A DNA stretch of 64,000 nt. It comes from an uncultured Clostridia bacterium (lineage in GTDB: Bacteria > Bacillota > Clostridia > TANB77 > CAG-508). The stretch spans positions 62,001 through 126,000 of the forward strand of contig CAQDYY010000005.1 in assembly GCA_948777935.1 (NCBI GenBank). The letters are read 5' to 3'. The translations under genes were made by a program, and so were the position numbers. The notes under the pieces were generated by a model. That model ran no database searches and had not been told where the DNA came from. It was given only the letters and a program-made list of their open reading frames with translations. Positions 46,372 through 55,171 of the stretch are shown one piece after another; the first letter of the stretch is position 1; each line of letters starts with the position of its first letter.

Positions 46372-46887
46372 ATAAAACAAGAATTACCAATTAATGAACA
46401 AATTCGTCATAAACAAGTACAAGTAATAGATGACGAAGGACAAAAATTAGGAACTATGGATACAACAAAAGCTTTAGATATTGCTTATGAAAAGAACTTA
46501 GATTTAGTTCTTGTAGCACCAAATGGAAATCCACCAGTTTGCAAAATAATGAACTATGGAAAATATAAATTTGAGCAAGCTAAAAAGGAAAAAGAAGCAA
46601 AGAAAAAGCAAAAAGTTTATGAAGTAAAAGAACTTCGTATTACACCAAATACAGAAGAACATGATTTTAACTTTAAAGCTAAAAATGCAAGAAAATTTAT
46701 AGAAGATGGATGCAAAGTAAAAATTACTGTTCGCTTTAGAGGAAGAGAGCTAAACTATGTAAAACAAGGTGAAACTATCTTAAATCAATTTATAGAAGCT
46801 TTATCTGATATTGCAGTTCCAGAAAAGAAACCTGTATTAGAAGGTAAGAATATGTTTATTATATTAGCTAAAAAAGCTGAAAAATAA
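46372..46887 (+). CDS. infC: translation initiation factor IF-3 with ATA start
   Basis: 171 residues. The conserved N-terminus ELPINEQIRHKQVQVIDDEG begins only 3 codons after ATA 46372, which sits 5 bases after GGAGGTG; no ATG/GTG/TTG is available there. Rare AUU/AUA-type starts are the known autoregulatory feature of infC. Downstream LVLVAPNGNPPVCKIMNYGKY and the C-terminal RGRELNYVKQGETIL are IF-3 hallmarks. IF-3 binds the 30S subunit and proofreads start codons, so an ATA start allows self-repression. Confidence 0.93.
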   Translation: MKQELPINEQIRHKQVQVIDDEGQKLGTMDTTKALDIAYEKNLDLVLVAPNGNPPVCKIMNYGKYKFEQAKKEKEAKKKQKVYEVKELRITPNTEEHDFNFKAKNARKFIEDGCKVKITVRFRGRELNYVKQGETILNQFIEALSDIAVPEKKPVLEGKNMFIILAKKAEK

Positions 46888-46918
46888 TAGATTAATAAAA
46901 AGAAGGGAGTTTATTATT

Positions 46919-47119
46919 ATGCCAAAGTTAAAAACAAATAAAGCAGCAGCAAAAAGATATAGTAGTACTGCAAAAGGAAAAGTAAAAAGAACACATGCTA
47001 ATTCAAGACATAGATTAGCAACAAAAACATCAAGACAAAAAATGTCTAGAAGAGAAAGTGCCTATGCTGATAAAACAGTAGTAGCAGGAATTAAAAAATT
47101 ATTACCATATGGTAACTAA
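46919..47119 (+). CDS. rpmI: ribosomal protein bL35
   Basis: 66 residues: MPKLKTNKAAAKRYSSTAKG, then HRLATKTSRQKMSRRE. Basic large-subunit protein. RBS AAGGGAG. Standard place between infC and rplT; no CGG codons despite many arginines (AGA only). Confidence 0.97.
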   Translation: MPKLKTNKAAAKRYSSTAKGKVKRTHANSRHRLATKTSRQKMSRRESAYADKTVVAGIKKLLPYGN

Positions 47120-47153
47120 AAGTATAAACATAGAATAGGAAGGTGAAAAAGAA

Positions 47154-47504
47154 ATGGCAAGAGTTAAGAGTGCAATTATTACTCGTAAAAAACATAAAAA
47201 AATATTAAAACAAGCAAAAGGATATTATGGAGCAAAGCATTACAGATTTAGAATGGCAAAACAAGCTGTTATGAAATCTGGAATGTATGCATATGTAGGA
47301 AGAAAAGACAAAAAAAGTAATTTTAGAAAATTATGGATTACAAGAATTAATGCAGCAGCAAGAATGAATGGCTTAACATATAGCAAACTAATCGCAGGAT
47401 TAAAAAAAGCAAATGTTACAATCAATCGTAAGATGCTTGCAGAAATAGCTGTAACAGATCCTACTGCATTTGCAAAAATTGCAGAAACTGCAAAAAATGC
47501 ATAA
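47154..47504 (+). CDS. rplT: ribosomal protein bL20
   Basis: 116 residues: MARVKSAIITRKKHKKILKQ, AKGYYGAKHYRFRMAKQAVM, RKLWITRINAAARMNGLTYS. It nucleates 23S rRNA folding and is the autoregulator of this operon in Firmicutes. Arg codons here are AGA and CGT only. Followed by a strong terminator. Confidence 0.97.
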   Translation: MARVKSAIITRKKHKKILKQAKGYYGAKHYRFRMAKQAVMKSGMYAYVGRKDKKSNFRKLWITRINAAARMNGLTYSKLIAGLKKANVTINRKMLAEIAVTDPTAFAKIAETAKNA

Positions 47505-47526
47505 AGAACGGCGACGCCGTTCTTTT
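47503..47526 (+). terminator. rplT terminator
   Basis: AAAGAACGGC GAC GCCGTTCTTT then TATT. Its downstream side touches the spoVAE stop codon on the other strand. Confidence 0.85.
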
Positions 47527-47913
47527 ATTGTTTCTTCATTTTTGGTTTTGCAATTAATGAAGCAATGTACCCGAAAGAAGATTGCAGCCGAAATACCTCC
47601 GCGCAGCAGCTTTTGTACCACCAATAAATGCACCAAGAAGCCCAGATTTTGAAACTTCATCAATAGCACCTTTTGCAAGAGCATTACCAAAACCAGTTAA
47701 AGGAACTGTTGCACCACATCCTGCAAAATCAACTAAATGCTGATAAATTCCAAGACCGCCTAGTACTGCACCTGTTGTAACAAATATAACTAAAATTCTT
47801 GCAGGAGTCAATTTTGTTTTATCTATTAAAATTTGTCCAATAATACAAATAAGTCCACCAACTATAAAACAGCGAAGCATTTGCATCCAATCTATAGAGC
47901 TAAGAAATTCCAT
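47525..47913 (-). CDS. spoVAE: stage V sporulation protein AE (two +1 recodings at CGG)
   Basis: 128 residues when the C of each CGG (47601 and 47573) is skipped. The polytopic protein then reads ...GAFIGGTKAAAGGISAAI and FFGYIASLIAKPKMKKQ, the normal SpoVAE C-terminal helix. Unshifted it ends in a Cys-rich nonsense tail. The N-terminal two-thirds (ARILVIFVTTGAVLGGLGIY) is in the first frame. SpoVA proteins form the channel that moves dipicolinic acid into and out of the spore. Four membrane segments. The stop overlaps the rplT terminator. Confidence 0.94.
47571..47573 (-). other. +1 recoding site, TTT CGG G (G114)
   Basis: Second CGG of spoVAE, nine codons after the first. Skipping C gives FFGYI, and the frame closes after 16 more codons. 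The only site with GGG as the following triplet. Confidence 0.93.
47599..47601 (-). other. +1 recoding site, GCG CGG A (G105)
   Basis: First CGG of spoVAE. Frame 0 would read AAARRYFGCN; frame +1 gives AAAGGISAAIFF, as in SpoVAE homologues. Confidence 0.93.
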
Positions 47914-47930
47914 AGATATACCCTCCTTTC

Positions 47931-48935
47931 CTAAAGTTCAATTGCTACAGCATGAGCAATTCCTGGAATAGATTCACCTTGCTGAGCTGTGGTAGAATTT
48001 GTTAATGCTCCAGTAGCCATAAGCAAAATCTTTTTATATTTTTTTTGTTGTAACATTTTAAATAAATGTCCAGAAAATACAGTAGCACAACATGCACAAC
48101 CACTACCACCTGAATGAGTATCTTGTTTTTCTTTATCAAAAATTAAAACACCACAATCATTATAATTTGATTTTATATTATATCCTTTTGTTCCAGCCAT
48201 TTCTATTAATATTTCTTTACCGACATATCCTAAATCACCAGTAAGAATAGCATCATAATAGCTAGGAGAACGACCAGTATCTTTAAAATGAGTAAGTAAA
48301 GTATCTAGTGCAGCAGGTGCCATAGCAGCTCCCATATTATTAGCATCTTTAATTCCCATATCTACAATTTTTCCAGGTGTAATATGTGTAATATATGGAC
48401 CCATTCCATTTTTTGCTACAATTGCTGCTCCACTTCCAGTTACAGTCCATTGTGATGAAGGTGGACGTTGGTTTCCAAGCTCTAATGGAAATCTAAATTG
48501 TTTTTCTGCACTACAAAAGTGGCTAGATGCAGCACAAAGTGCGTAATTTCCTGCTCCTCCTTCTAAGAAAACACTACCCATGCATAATGCTTCTACAAAT
48601 GTAGAACAAGCACCAAATATACCAAAAAATGGAATATTAAGTTCTCTTAAACCAAAACTTGAAGAAATACATTGGTTTAATAAATCTCCCGCAAAACAGT
48701 AATCGATTTGCTCACTAGGAATACCAGATTTTGCAATTACCATATTTACAGTTTCTTTTATAATTTTACTTTCAGCTTTTTCCCAACTTTTTTCTCCCCA
48801 AAATTCATCATCTAAACACTGGTCAAAACAGCTTGCAAGTGGACCATCGGCTTCTTTTGGACCAACTATTGACGCAGTTTGTAAAATAGTTGGTGGTGTA
48901 TCAAATTTAACAGTTTGTTTTCCAATTTTTTGCAT
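47931..48935 (-). CDS. spoVAD: stage V sporulation protein AD
   Basis: 334 residues, thiolase-like fold as known for SpoVAD (which binds dipicolinic acid). Conserved stretches include GKQTVKFDTPPTIL, CFDQCLDDEFWGEKSWEKAES, GACSTFVEALCMG and HSGGSGCACCATVF. It acts with SpoVAC and SpoVAE in loading spore DPA. RBS AAGGAGGG. Contains GTC GGT and GCG GGA (CGG out of frame) with no shift, a useful internal control. Confidence 0.96.
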   Translation of the reverse strand: MQKIGKQTVKFDTPPTILQTASIVGPKEADGPLASCFDQCLDDEFWGEKSWEKAESKIIKETVNMVIAKSGIPSEQIDYCFAGDLLNQCISSSFGLRELNIPFFGIFGACSTFVEALCMGSVFLEGGAGNYALCAASSHFCSAEKQFRFPLELGNQRPPSSQWTVTGSGAAIVAKNGMGPYITHITPGKIVDMGIKDANNMGAAMAPAALDTLLTHFKDTGRSPSYYDAILTGDLGYVGKEILIEMAGTKGYNIKSNYNDCGVLIFDKEKQDTHSGGSGCACCATVFSGHLFKMLQQKKYKKILLMATGALTNSTTAQQGESIPGIAHAVAIEL

Positions 48936-48948
48936 TATAAAACCCTCC

Positions 48949-49413
48949 TTATACTAATGTAATAGATTGTGTATTAAAAATAAGGTATAAAATACCAACA
49001 ACAATAGAAGCACTAATACCAAAAACAAGTACAGGTCCTGCAACTGTAAACATTTTTCCACCAACACCCATTACATATCCTTCAGACTTATATTCCATAG
49101 CAGGAGATACAATAGAATTAGCAAAACCAGTAATAGGAACTAAAGAACCTGCCCCTGCAAATTTTCCAATTCTATTAAATAAATTTAATCCTGTTAAAAA
49201 TGCACTAATACCAATTAAAATAATGGATACAATAGTATTTGACATTTGTAAATCCATTCCACGATATTTGCAGTAATTAAATATAATTTGACCAATAGAA
49301 CAAATTAAACCACCTACCCAAAAGGCATTAAAACAGTTTTTTATAATAGGTGAATTAGGTGATTTCTTTTCTACATATTCTTGATAATCTTTTTTTGTTT
49401 CAATAGGTTTCAA
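48949..49413 (-). CDS. spoVAC: stage V sporulation protein AC, TTG start
   Basis: 154 residues from TTG 49413, 6 bases after AAAGGAGGG; the longer ATG frame would overlap the dodecin gene and place the RBS inside. Polytopic membrane protein with NAFWVGGLICSIGQIIFN, GSLVPITGFANSIVSPAMEY and a C-terminal span. SpoVAC is a mechanosensitive channel component for DPA release. It shares the GGLIC.IGQI motif with SpoVAE of the same operon. Confidence 0.93.
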   Translation of the reverse strand: MKPIETKKDYQEYVEKKSPNSPIIKNCFNAFWVGGLICSIGQIIFNYCKYRGMDLQMSNTIVSIILIGISAFLTGLNLFNRIGKFAGAGSLVPITGFANSIVSPAMEYKSEGYVMGVGGKMFTVAGPVLVFGISASIVVGILYLIFNTQSITLV

Positions 49414-49426
49414 GAAAATCCCTCCT

Positions 49427-49639
49427 TTAATCGCGATCTCTATCAATTTTGAATGTTAAATCTAACTCAACTAAATATTCACTTATCTTTTTACCACATA
49501 CTTTTGCTGTTTGATTTAGTACAGTAACACTAGTTATATAATCAATAGTTTTTGCAGCTTCACTAACTGTTTGAACAATAGCATCTTTCCATGAAACTTC
49601 AGATGTACCAGTTACTTTTAAATGTTTCTCAACGTTCAT
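49427..49639 (-). CDS. dodecin family flavin-binding protein
   Basis: 70 residues from ATG 49639: MNVEKHLKVTGTSEVSWKDA, then AAKTIDYITSVTVLNQTAKV and LVELDLTFKIDRD. This is the dodecin layout (beta-alpha-beta-beta) with the GTSEVSW and QTAKV landmarks. Dodecins are dodecameric flavin stores. It is the first gene of the spoVA operon, 14 bases before spoVAC, suggesting a sporulation or germination role not usually attributed to dodecin. RBS GGAGG. Confidence 0.78.
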   Translation of the reverse strand: MNVEKHLKVTGTSEVSWKDAIVQTVSEAAKTIDYITSVTVLNQTAKVCGKKISEYLVELDLTFKIDRDRD

Positions 49640-49813
49640 TATCATCAACCTCCGTAAAATTAATCTAACCATATGTTTTCCGAAATGTTAAATTTTATAC
49701 AAAATTTAAAAAATATTGTAAATTTTTAAATACATATGATAAATTTACAAAAAATGATCACTTTGTATTTCATTTGTGCTATAATAAGCAATGTAAAAAA
49801 GGAGGGGATTAAA

Positions 49814-50713
49814 TTGGGATTAAAACTAGAAAATGTTACAAAAAAGTATGTAGATAAAACAGCAGTAGATAATATATCATTTTTAATTGATAAACCAGGA
49901 GTTTTTGGCTTATTAGGAACAAATGGAGCAGGTAAAACTACTACAATCCGTATGATTCTTGGTATATTAAAAAAGACAGAAGGAAATATTACTTGGAATG
50001 GGAAAGAAGTTTCTAGGAAAAATGTCAAATTTGGATACTTGCCAGAAGAAAGAGGAATTTATCCAAAATCAAAAATTAAAGACCAATTAATTTATTTTGC
50101 AAAATTAAAAGGAATGAATAAAGAGGATGCGAAAAAATCAGTAGAATATTGGGCAAAACGCTTAGAAGTTGAAGAATACTTAGAACTTCCAGCAGAAAAA
50201 CTATCTAAAGGAAATCAGCAAAAAGTACAATTTATTACAGCAGTTATGCATGACCCAGAGTTAATTGTTTTAGATGAACCATTTAGTGGATTAGATCCAG
50301 TAAATAGTCAAATTTTAAAAGAAGTAATGGTAGAACTAATTTCAAAAGGAAAGTATATAGTAATGTCTAGCCATCAAATGTCTCAAATTGAAGAATTTTG
50401 CACAGAAGTCGTTATTATAGATAAAGGTGTTACTGTGCTAAAAGGAAATCTAAAAGAAATTAAAGAATCATATCCTTGTAACTCTTTAGAATTAGCAACA
50501 GAGGAAAATGTAGATTCATACATAAAGGAAAGTGGATTAGAAATAGAATTTTCTAAAAATAATGAATACAAAATTGCTATTTCTAATGAAGAAAAAGCAA
50601 GGGAACTATTAGTAGCACTTACAAAAGCAAATATAAAAGTAAACAAATTTGAACTAAAAAGACCAACTCTAGAAGAAATATTTGTAGAAAAGGTAGGAGG
50701 TAATAACAAATGA
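49814..50713 (+). CDS. ABC transporter ATP-binding protein (NatA-like), TTG start
   Basis: 299 residues from TTG 49814, 6 bases after AGGAGGGG; the earlier ATG has no RBS. Walker A LGTNGAGKTTTIRM (about 39-52), signature LSKGNQQKV (about 132), Walker B LIVLDEPFSGLDPVN and the H-loop SSHQMSQ. A C-terminal DUF4162-like domain follows. It overlaps the permease start by 4 bases. Families of this type export Na+ or small compounds; the substrate is unknown. Confidence 0.92.
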   Translation: MGLKLENVTKKYVDKTAVDNISFLIDKPGVFGLLGTNGAGKTTTIRMILGILKKTEGNITWNGKEVSRKNVKFGYLPEERGIYPKSKIKDQLIYFAKLKGMNKEDAKKSVEYWAKRLEVEEYLELPAEKLSKGNQQKVQFITAVMHDPELIVLDEPFSGLDPVNSQILKEVMVELISKGKYIVMSSHQMSQIEEFCTEVVIIDKGVTVLKGNLKEIKESYPCNSLELATEENVDSYIKESGLEIEFSKNNEYKIAISNEEKARELLVALTKANIKVNKFELKRPTLEEIFVEKVGGNNK

Positions 50714-51951
50714 GAGATTTATTTACAGTAGCCTCTTTTACTATGAAAGAAATGGTAAAAAGAAAATCTTTTATTATATCAACTATAATTATTTTCTTAA
50801 TAATAATTATCGGGTTTAATGTACCCAATATAATAGATATGGTAAAAGGAGATAGTAGCGAAGTAATAGGAAATGATACAATTCTTATTATAGACCCAGA
50901 TGATATATATATGGGAACACTAGAAAATTTAAACCAAATGGAATTAGGAACTACCTTTAAAATGCAAAATAATGGATTAACAAAAGAAGAAATTAAAGAA
51001 AAAATTGATGCAGAAGAAATATATGCAGCTATGATAATTAATAAACAAGACAACAAAATACAAGTAAATTATATAGCAGATAGTGTAGGAATGGAAGGTG
51101 CACCGAGAGAAATAATAAAAATATTAAACGATTTATACAAAGATATTCAAATTGGAAAATTAGGACTAAGTAATGAGCAATTAGCGAACTTAAATCCAGA
51201 ATTCAGTATAGATGTTACAGAGACAAATGAAAACCCTGCAAGTGGCAATGTCTTTGCCATTATGCTACTATCAATAGTACTATTTTATGCAATTTATTTT
51301 TGTGCATATCAAGTATCAAGCTCTATCACTACAGAAAAAACATCAAAAATAATGGAAACATTAGTTACATCTACAACTCCTAGAACTATTGTACTTGGAA
51401 AAACTATTGGAATTGGAATAGTAGGGTTATTACAAGTAGCAGGAATGATAATAGTAAGTGTAATTTGTTGCAACTTATTTATAGATCCAGAACTATTATC
51501 TAGCATTATCGATTTATCAAAAATAACACCAATACTTGCAATTATTACAATTATATATTTCATTTTAGGATATGCAGTATATTCTCTACTATATGCTTTA
51601 ACAGGCTCAACTGTGTCAAAGCCAGAAGACATTAACTCAGCAAATGGACCAGTTGCAATTTTAGCAGTAATTGGATTTTATTTAGCATATTTTTCAATGA
51701 TGAATCCAACAAGCGAAATAAATGTATTTGCATCTATGTTTCCATTTTCAGCGCCATTTAGTATGCCATTTAGAGTAATGATGGGAACAGCTACAATGGG
51801 GCAAGTAGCAATTTCACTTGGAATTATGCTAGTTAGTATCATTATAATTGCAAGAATTTCAATAAAAATTTATTCATCCGCAATATTAAATTATGGAACT
51901 AAAATTAATATAAAAGATGTTTTGAAAATATATAAAGATAAAAATAATTAA
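50710..51951 (+). CDS. ABC-2 type permease (NatB-like)
   Basis: 413 residues: an N-terminal span (about 20-40), a large extracytoplasmic domain (about 45-175) and five C-terminal spans (from about 178), including the typical ITTEKTSKIMETLVTSTTPR loop and GKTIGIGIVGLLQVAGMI. This is the membrane half of the exporter. The ATG overlaps the ATPase gene end (ATGA type), so the two are translationally coupled. Confidence 0.9.
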   Translation: MRDLFTVASFTMKEMVKRKSFIISTIIIFLIIIIGFNVPNIIDMVKGDSSEVIGNDTILIIDPDDIYMGTLENLNQMELGTTFKMQNNGLTKEEIKEKIDAEEIYAAMIINKQDNKIQVNYIADSVGMEGAPREIIKILNDLYKDIQIGKLGLSNEQLANLNPEFSIDVTETNENPASGNVFAIMLLSIVLFYAIYFCAYQVSSSITTEKTSKIMETLVTSTTPRTIVLGKTIGIGIVGLLQVAGMIIVSVICCNLFIDPELLSSIIDLSKITPILAIITIIYFILGYAVYSLLYALTGSTVSKPEDINSANGPVAILAVIGFYLAYFSMMNPTSEINVFASMFPFSAPFSMPFRVMMGTATMGQVAISLGIMLVSIIIIARISIKIYSSAILNYGTKINIKDVLKIYKDKNN

Positions 51952-51956
51952 AAATG

Positions 51957-51990
51957 AAAAATCGGAAACCTAAAAAAGTTTCCGATTTTT
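51957..51990 (+). terminator. ABC exporter terminator
   Basis: AAAAATCGGAAAC / GTTTCCGATTTTT, 13-bp stem. It directly precedes a -10-like ATGATATAATAA for rsmB. Confidence 0.9.
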
Positions 51991-52027
51991 ATGATATAAT
52001 AATACAAAAAACGACAAGGAGAAATGT

Positions 52028-53335
52028 ATGAAAACTGATTTTGCAAGAGAATTAGCCATAAAAATATTATATAAAATAGAAGAAGATAACGGATATTCAA
52101 ATTTAGTTTTAGATGAATATTTACAAAAAGAAAGAGAAAAATTAAATGAAAAAGACATAGGATTAATATCTGAAGTTGTATATGGCACAGTAACATGGAA
52201 ACTTACTATTGATACGATTTTACAAAAATATTCAAATATAAAAATAAACAAAATATCAAAATGGGTAAAAATTATTTTGCGAACAGGAATATACCAAATA
52301 GTATTTTTGGATAAAATTCCTAAAAGTGCAGCAGTAAATGAAAGTGTAAATTTGTGTAAAAAATATGGATATAAATCAGTAGGATTTGTAAATGCAATAC
52401 TTAGAAAAGTAGAAAAAAGTGATTATGAAGAATTTAAAAATATTAAAGATGATTACAAAAGAATTAGTGTAATGTATTCGATGCCAGAGTGGATAGTAAG
52501 AAAATTAGTTAAACAATATGGCATTTCAAAAACAGAGGAAATATGTATAAATTCTAATTTAAAACCAACAATAACTATTCGAATAAACACTTTAAAAACT
52601 AAAATAGAAGAACTAAAACAAAAACTAGATAAAAGAAATATTACATGGGAAGATGCAGACATACCTAACTTTTTATATTTAAAAAACATAAAAAATGTTT
52701 CAAATTTAGATTTATTTAAAGAAGGATATTTTACAATACAGGATGAAGGAGCAGGAAAAATAGGGCTTATTTTAAATCCCAAAGAAGGAGAAGAAGTACT
52801 AGATGCATGTAGCGCTCCAGGAGGAAAAACCACTCATTTAGCAGAAATTATGAAAAATAAAGGACACATTTTAGCTTGGGATATACATCAACATAGAGTT
52901 AACTTAGTAGAGGAAAATGCTAAAAGGCTAGGGGTTTCTATAATAGAGCTAGATACAAAGGATGCATGTGAATATGATTCAAAATATGACAGTAAATTCG
53001 ATAAAATTCTATTAGATGTTCCATGTATGGGGCTTGGTGTATGTAAAAGAAAGCCAGATATAAAATGGCAAAAAAGCGAAGAAGAAATTAGTGAAATTAC
53101 AAAAATACAAGAAAATATATTACAAATATGTAGCAAATATTTAAAGCAGGGAGGAGAACTAGTATATTCAACTTGTAGTATTTTAAAAGAAGAAAATGAA
53201 GATATTATTGAAAAATTTTTAGAAGTAGAAAAAAGTGGAACAAAAACGCATTTTCAAATAGTGTACAAAACAAACATATTACCAAATAGTCAAAGAGATG
53301 GCTTTTTTATCTGCAAATTAAAGAAAAATGGCTAA
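52028..53335 (+). CDS. rsmB: 16S rRNA (cytosine-967-C5) methyltransferase RsmB
   Basis: 435 residues. The N-terminal NusB-like RNA-binding domain (about 1-135: KIEEDNGYSNLVLDEYLQ, PKSAAVNESVNLCKKYG) precedes the SAM-dependent domain (about 235-435): VLDACSAPGGKTTHLAE, then C333 in DVPCMGLGV and the nucleophile C383 in YSTCSI. It methylates C967 of 16S rRNA. RBS AAGGAGAAATGT. No in-frame CGG. Confidence 0.94.
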   Translation: MKTDFARELAIKILYKIEEDNGYSNLVLDEYLQKEREKLNEKDIGLISEVVYGTVTWKLTIDTILQKYSNIKINKISKWVKIILRTGIYQIVFLDKIPKSAAVNESVNLCKKYGYKSVGFVNAILRKVEKSDYEEFKNIKDDYKRISVMYSMPEWIVRKLVKQYGISKTEEICINSNLKPTITIRINTLKTKIEELKQKLDKRNITWEDADIPNFLYLKNIKNVSNLDLFKEGYFTIQDEGAGKIGLILNPKEGEEVLDACSAPGGKTTHLAEIMKNKGHILAWDIHQHRVNLVEENAKRLGVSIIELDTKDACEYDSKYDSKFDKILLDVPCMGLGVCKRKPDIKWQKSEEEISEITKIQENILQICSKYLKQGGELVYSTCSILKEENEDIIEKFLEVEKSGTKTHFQIVYKTNILPNSQRDGFFICKLKKNG

Positions 53336-53388
53336 AAAGACATATATTACAATTATATTACATTTTAGTTACAATTAATGGAAAAGTA

Positions 53389-53416
53389 TTGACTTTTAAA
53401 TAAAAAACTATAAAAT
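53389..53416 (+). promoter_or_regulatory. possible promoter of the type IV pilus operon
   Basis: TTGACT, 16 bases, TAAAAT, about 120 bases before pilM. A second TTGACG (53473) and TATAAT (53503) are spaced too widely for a standard promoter. Confidence 0.4.
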
Positions 53417-53535
53417 AAGGTTATGACAAAAAACGACTTAAAAAGGAAAAAAGTGTAACTCTTGGAAAAATATTGACGTATTAAACAACAAAAAATGCAA
53501 ATTATAATATAATAAAATTAACAAAGGAGAAAAAA

Positions 53536-55155
53536 ATGGCTACTTGTTTAGGATTATATATTGAAAATCATATAATTAAATACGCTAAGGTTACCAAAGA
53601 TAATGACAATATAAAAATTGACTCCTTTGGCATAAAATTCTATGATAAATTAATTGATTCTATTAAACAAATAGTAGAAGAAACCTATAGCTATAAAACG
53701 CCAATTAGTATTAATTTATCTAATGAAGAATATAATTACTTTTATCTATTTAGTTTACTTAGCAAAAAGGATATGGAAAATGTTATTAATACAGAATTTG
53801 AATCAATTTGTTATGATAATGGAGTAAACAAAGATGCTTTTGAAACAAGATATGTTTTAGTAAATGATTTGCAAGATAAAGAAAAAGTAAAAGCAATTCA
53901 TGTTTCTGCTAACAAAGTAGATATGGCGAAAAAAGATCAATATTTAGAGAAATATAGAATTGTTTCTGAAGTTCCTATAGGAGCATCAATTGCTAATTTA
54001 ATCGAAGATAACGAAACAGAAAATGTATTAATTATAAACATAGAAGATAAAACAACAGTAACTACAATTGTTGACAAAAAAATTGTAAATGTACAAACAA
54101 TACAAGATGGTGCTACTCAAATATTAGATAGTATTAATATAAAAGAAAATTCATATTTAAAAGCATATAACATATGTAAAGATTCTACAATTTACACCCC
54201 AAAAGGCAAAGACTTGCAGTATGAAGAAAATGAATATTTAGATTATATAATGCCTACTTTATATAATATTGTAACAGAAGTAAGAAAAATTATAGATCAA
54301 AGTTTAAATAGAATTGATAAAATTTATATTACAGGAACAGGAAGTATTATAAATAATATAGATATATACTTCCAAGAATATTTAAAAGATATAAAATGTG
54401 AAATATTAAAACCATATTTCTTAAATAATCTTCCAATGACAAAAATCAATATAAAAGATTATATTGAAGTTAATTCTGCTATTGCAGTTGCACTAGATGG
54501 TCTAGGACAAGGAATAAAAGGCTTAAATTTTAGAAAAGAGGGGCTAAAAGACTGGCTAACAGTAGATATAGGAAGCAAAAGTGGAAAACTTAGTAAGTCA
54601 AAGAAAGGCTTACAATTAGACTTTGGCGAAAAATTAACTAGAGCTGAAAAAGGATTAACTAGAATGGCAGTAGGAATTTTAACGTTAGTTTTAATATATA
54701 GTGGTGTGAGTTTATTTTTAAACAATGCAATAAAAGCTAAAGAATCGGAAGTAAAGAAAGCAACTAAGGAAGTAAACACAGAAATTGGGAAAATTAATAG
54801 TGATATTACAAAATTACGTAATAATACTAGTAAATATACTAGCATGAAAGAAAGGTTAGAATCTTTAACATCAGAAACGCAAGATAGAAATAAAAGAAAA
54901 AACTCAATTCCTACACTATTAAATCAAATAATGTATATTATACCACGAGGAGTACAAATTACATCAATAGAAAACACATCAGGATCAAACATTGTAATTA
55001 ATGCACAATCTGCAACATATGAGCAACTAGGATATTTAAAATCTAAAATAAAAGAAGATGGAATACTTTTAGATGTACAGTCAGATAGTGGTCAAAAGGA
55101 AGGACAAACAGGATTAATAAAAGCAGTAATTGAAGGCAAATTGCCAATAGAATAA
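53536..55155 (+). CDS. pilM: PilM-PilN fusion protein of the type IV pilus
   Basis: 539 residues. Residues about 1-335 are an actin-fold PilM (GLYIENHIIKYAKVTKD, VLIINIEDKTTVTTIV, KIYITGTGSIINNIDIYF, then EVNSAIAVALDGL). After a linker, residues about 375-539 are a PilN: one membrane helix (about 377-397), a coiled coil (about 400-455) and an end domain (PRGVQITSIENTSGSNIVIN). Normally these are two genes whose products bind each other; here they are covalently joined. The protein lines up the inner platform with the motor. Confidence 0.85.
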   Translation: MATCLGLYIENHIIKYAKVTKDNDNIKIDSFGIKFYDKLIDSIKQIVEETYSYKTPISINLSNEEYNYFYLFSLLSKKDMENVINTEFESICYDNGVNKDAFETRYVLVNDLQDKEKVKAIHVSANKVDMAKKDQYLEKYRIVSEVPIGASIANLIEDNETENVLIINIEDKTTVTTIVDKKIVNVQTIQDGATQILDSINIKENSYLKAYNICKDSTIYTPKGKDLQYEENEYLDYIMPTLYNIVTEVRKIIDQSLNRIDKIYITGTGSIINNIDIYFQEYLKDIKCEILKPYFLNNLPMTKINIKDYIEVNSAIAVALDGLGQGIKGLNFRKEGLKDWLTVDIGSKSGKLSKSKKGLQLDFGEKLTRAEKGLTRMAVGILTLVLIYSGVSLFLNNAIKAKESEVKKATKEVNTEIGKINSDITKLRNNTSKYTSMKERLESLTSETQDRNKRKNSIPTLLNQIMYIIPRGVQITSIENTSGSNIVINAQSATYEQLGYLKSKIKEDGILLDVQSDSGQKEGQTGLIKAVIEGKLPIE

Positions 55156-55171
55156 AGGAGACTGTTAAAAT

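Noticed and set aside
46145..46375. 76-residue plus-strand ORF before infC
   Set aside because: It spans the infC promoter and leader hairpin and has no RBS.
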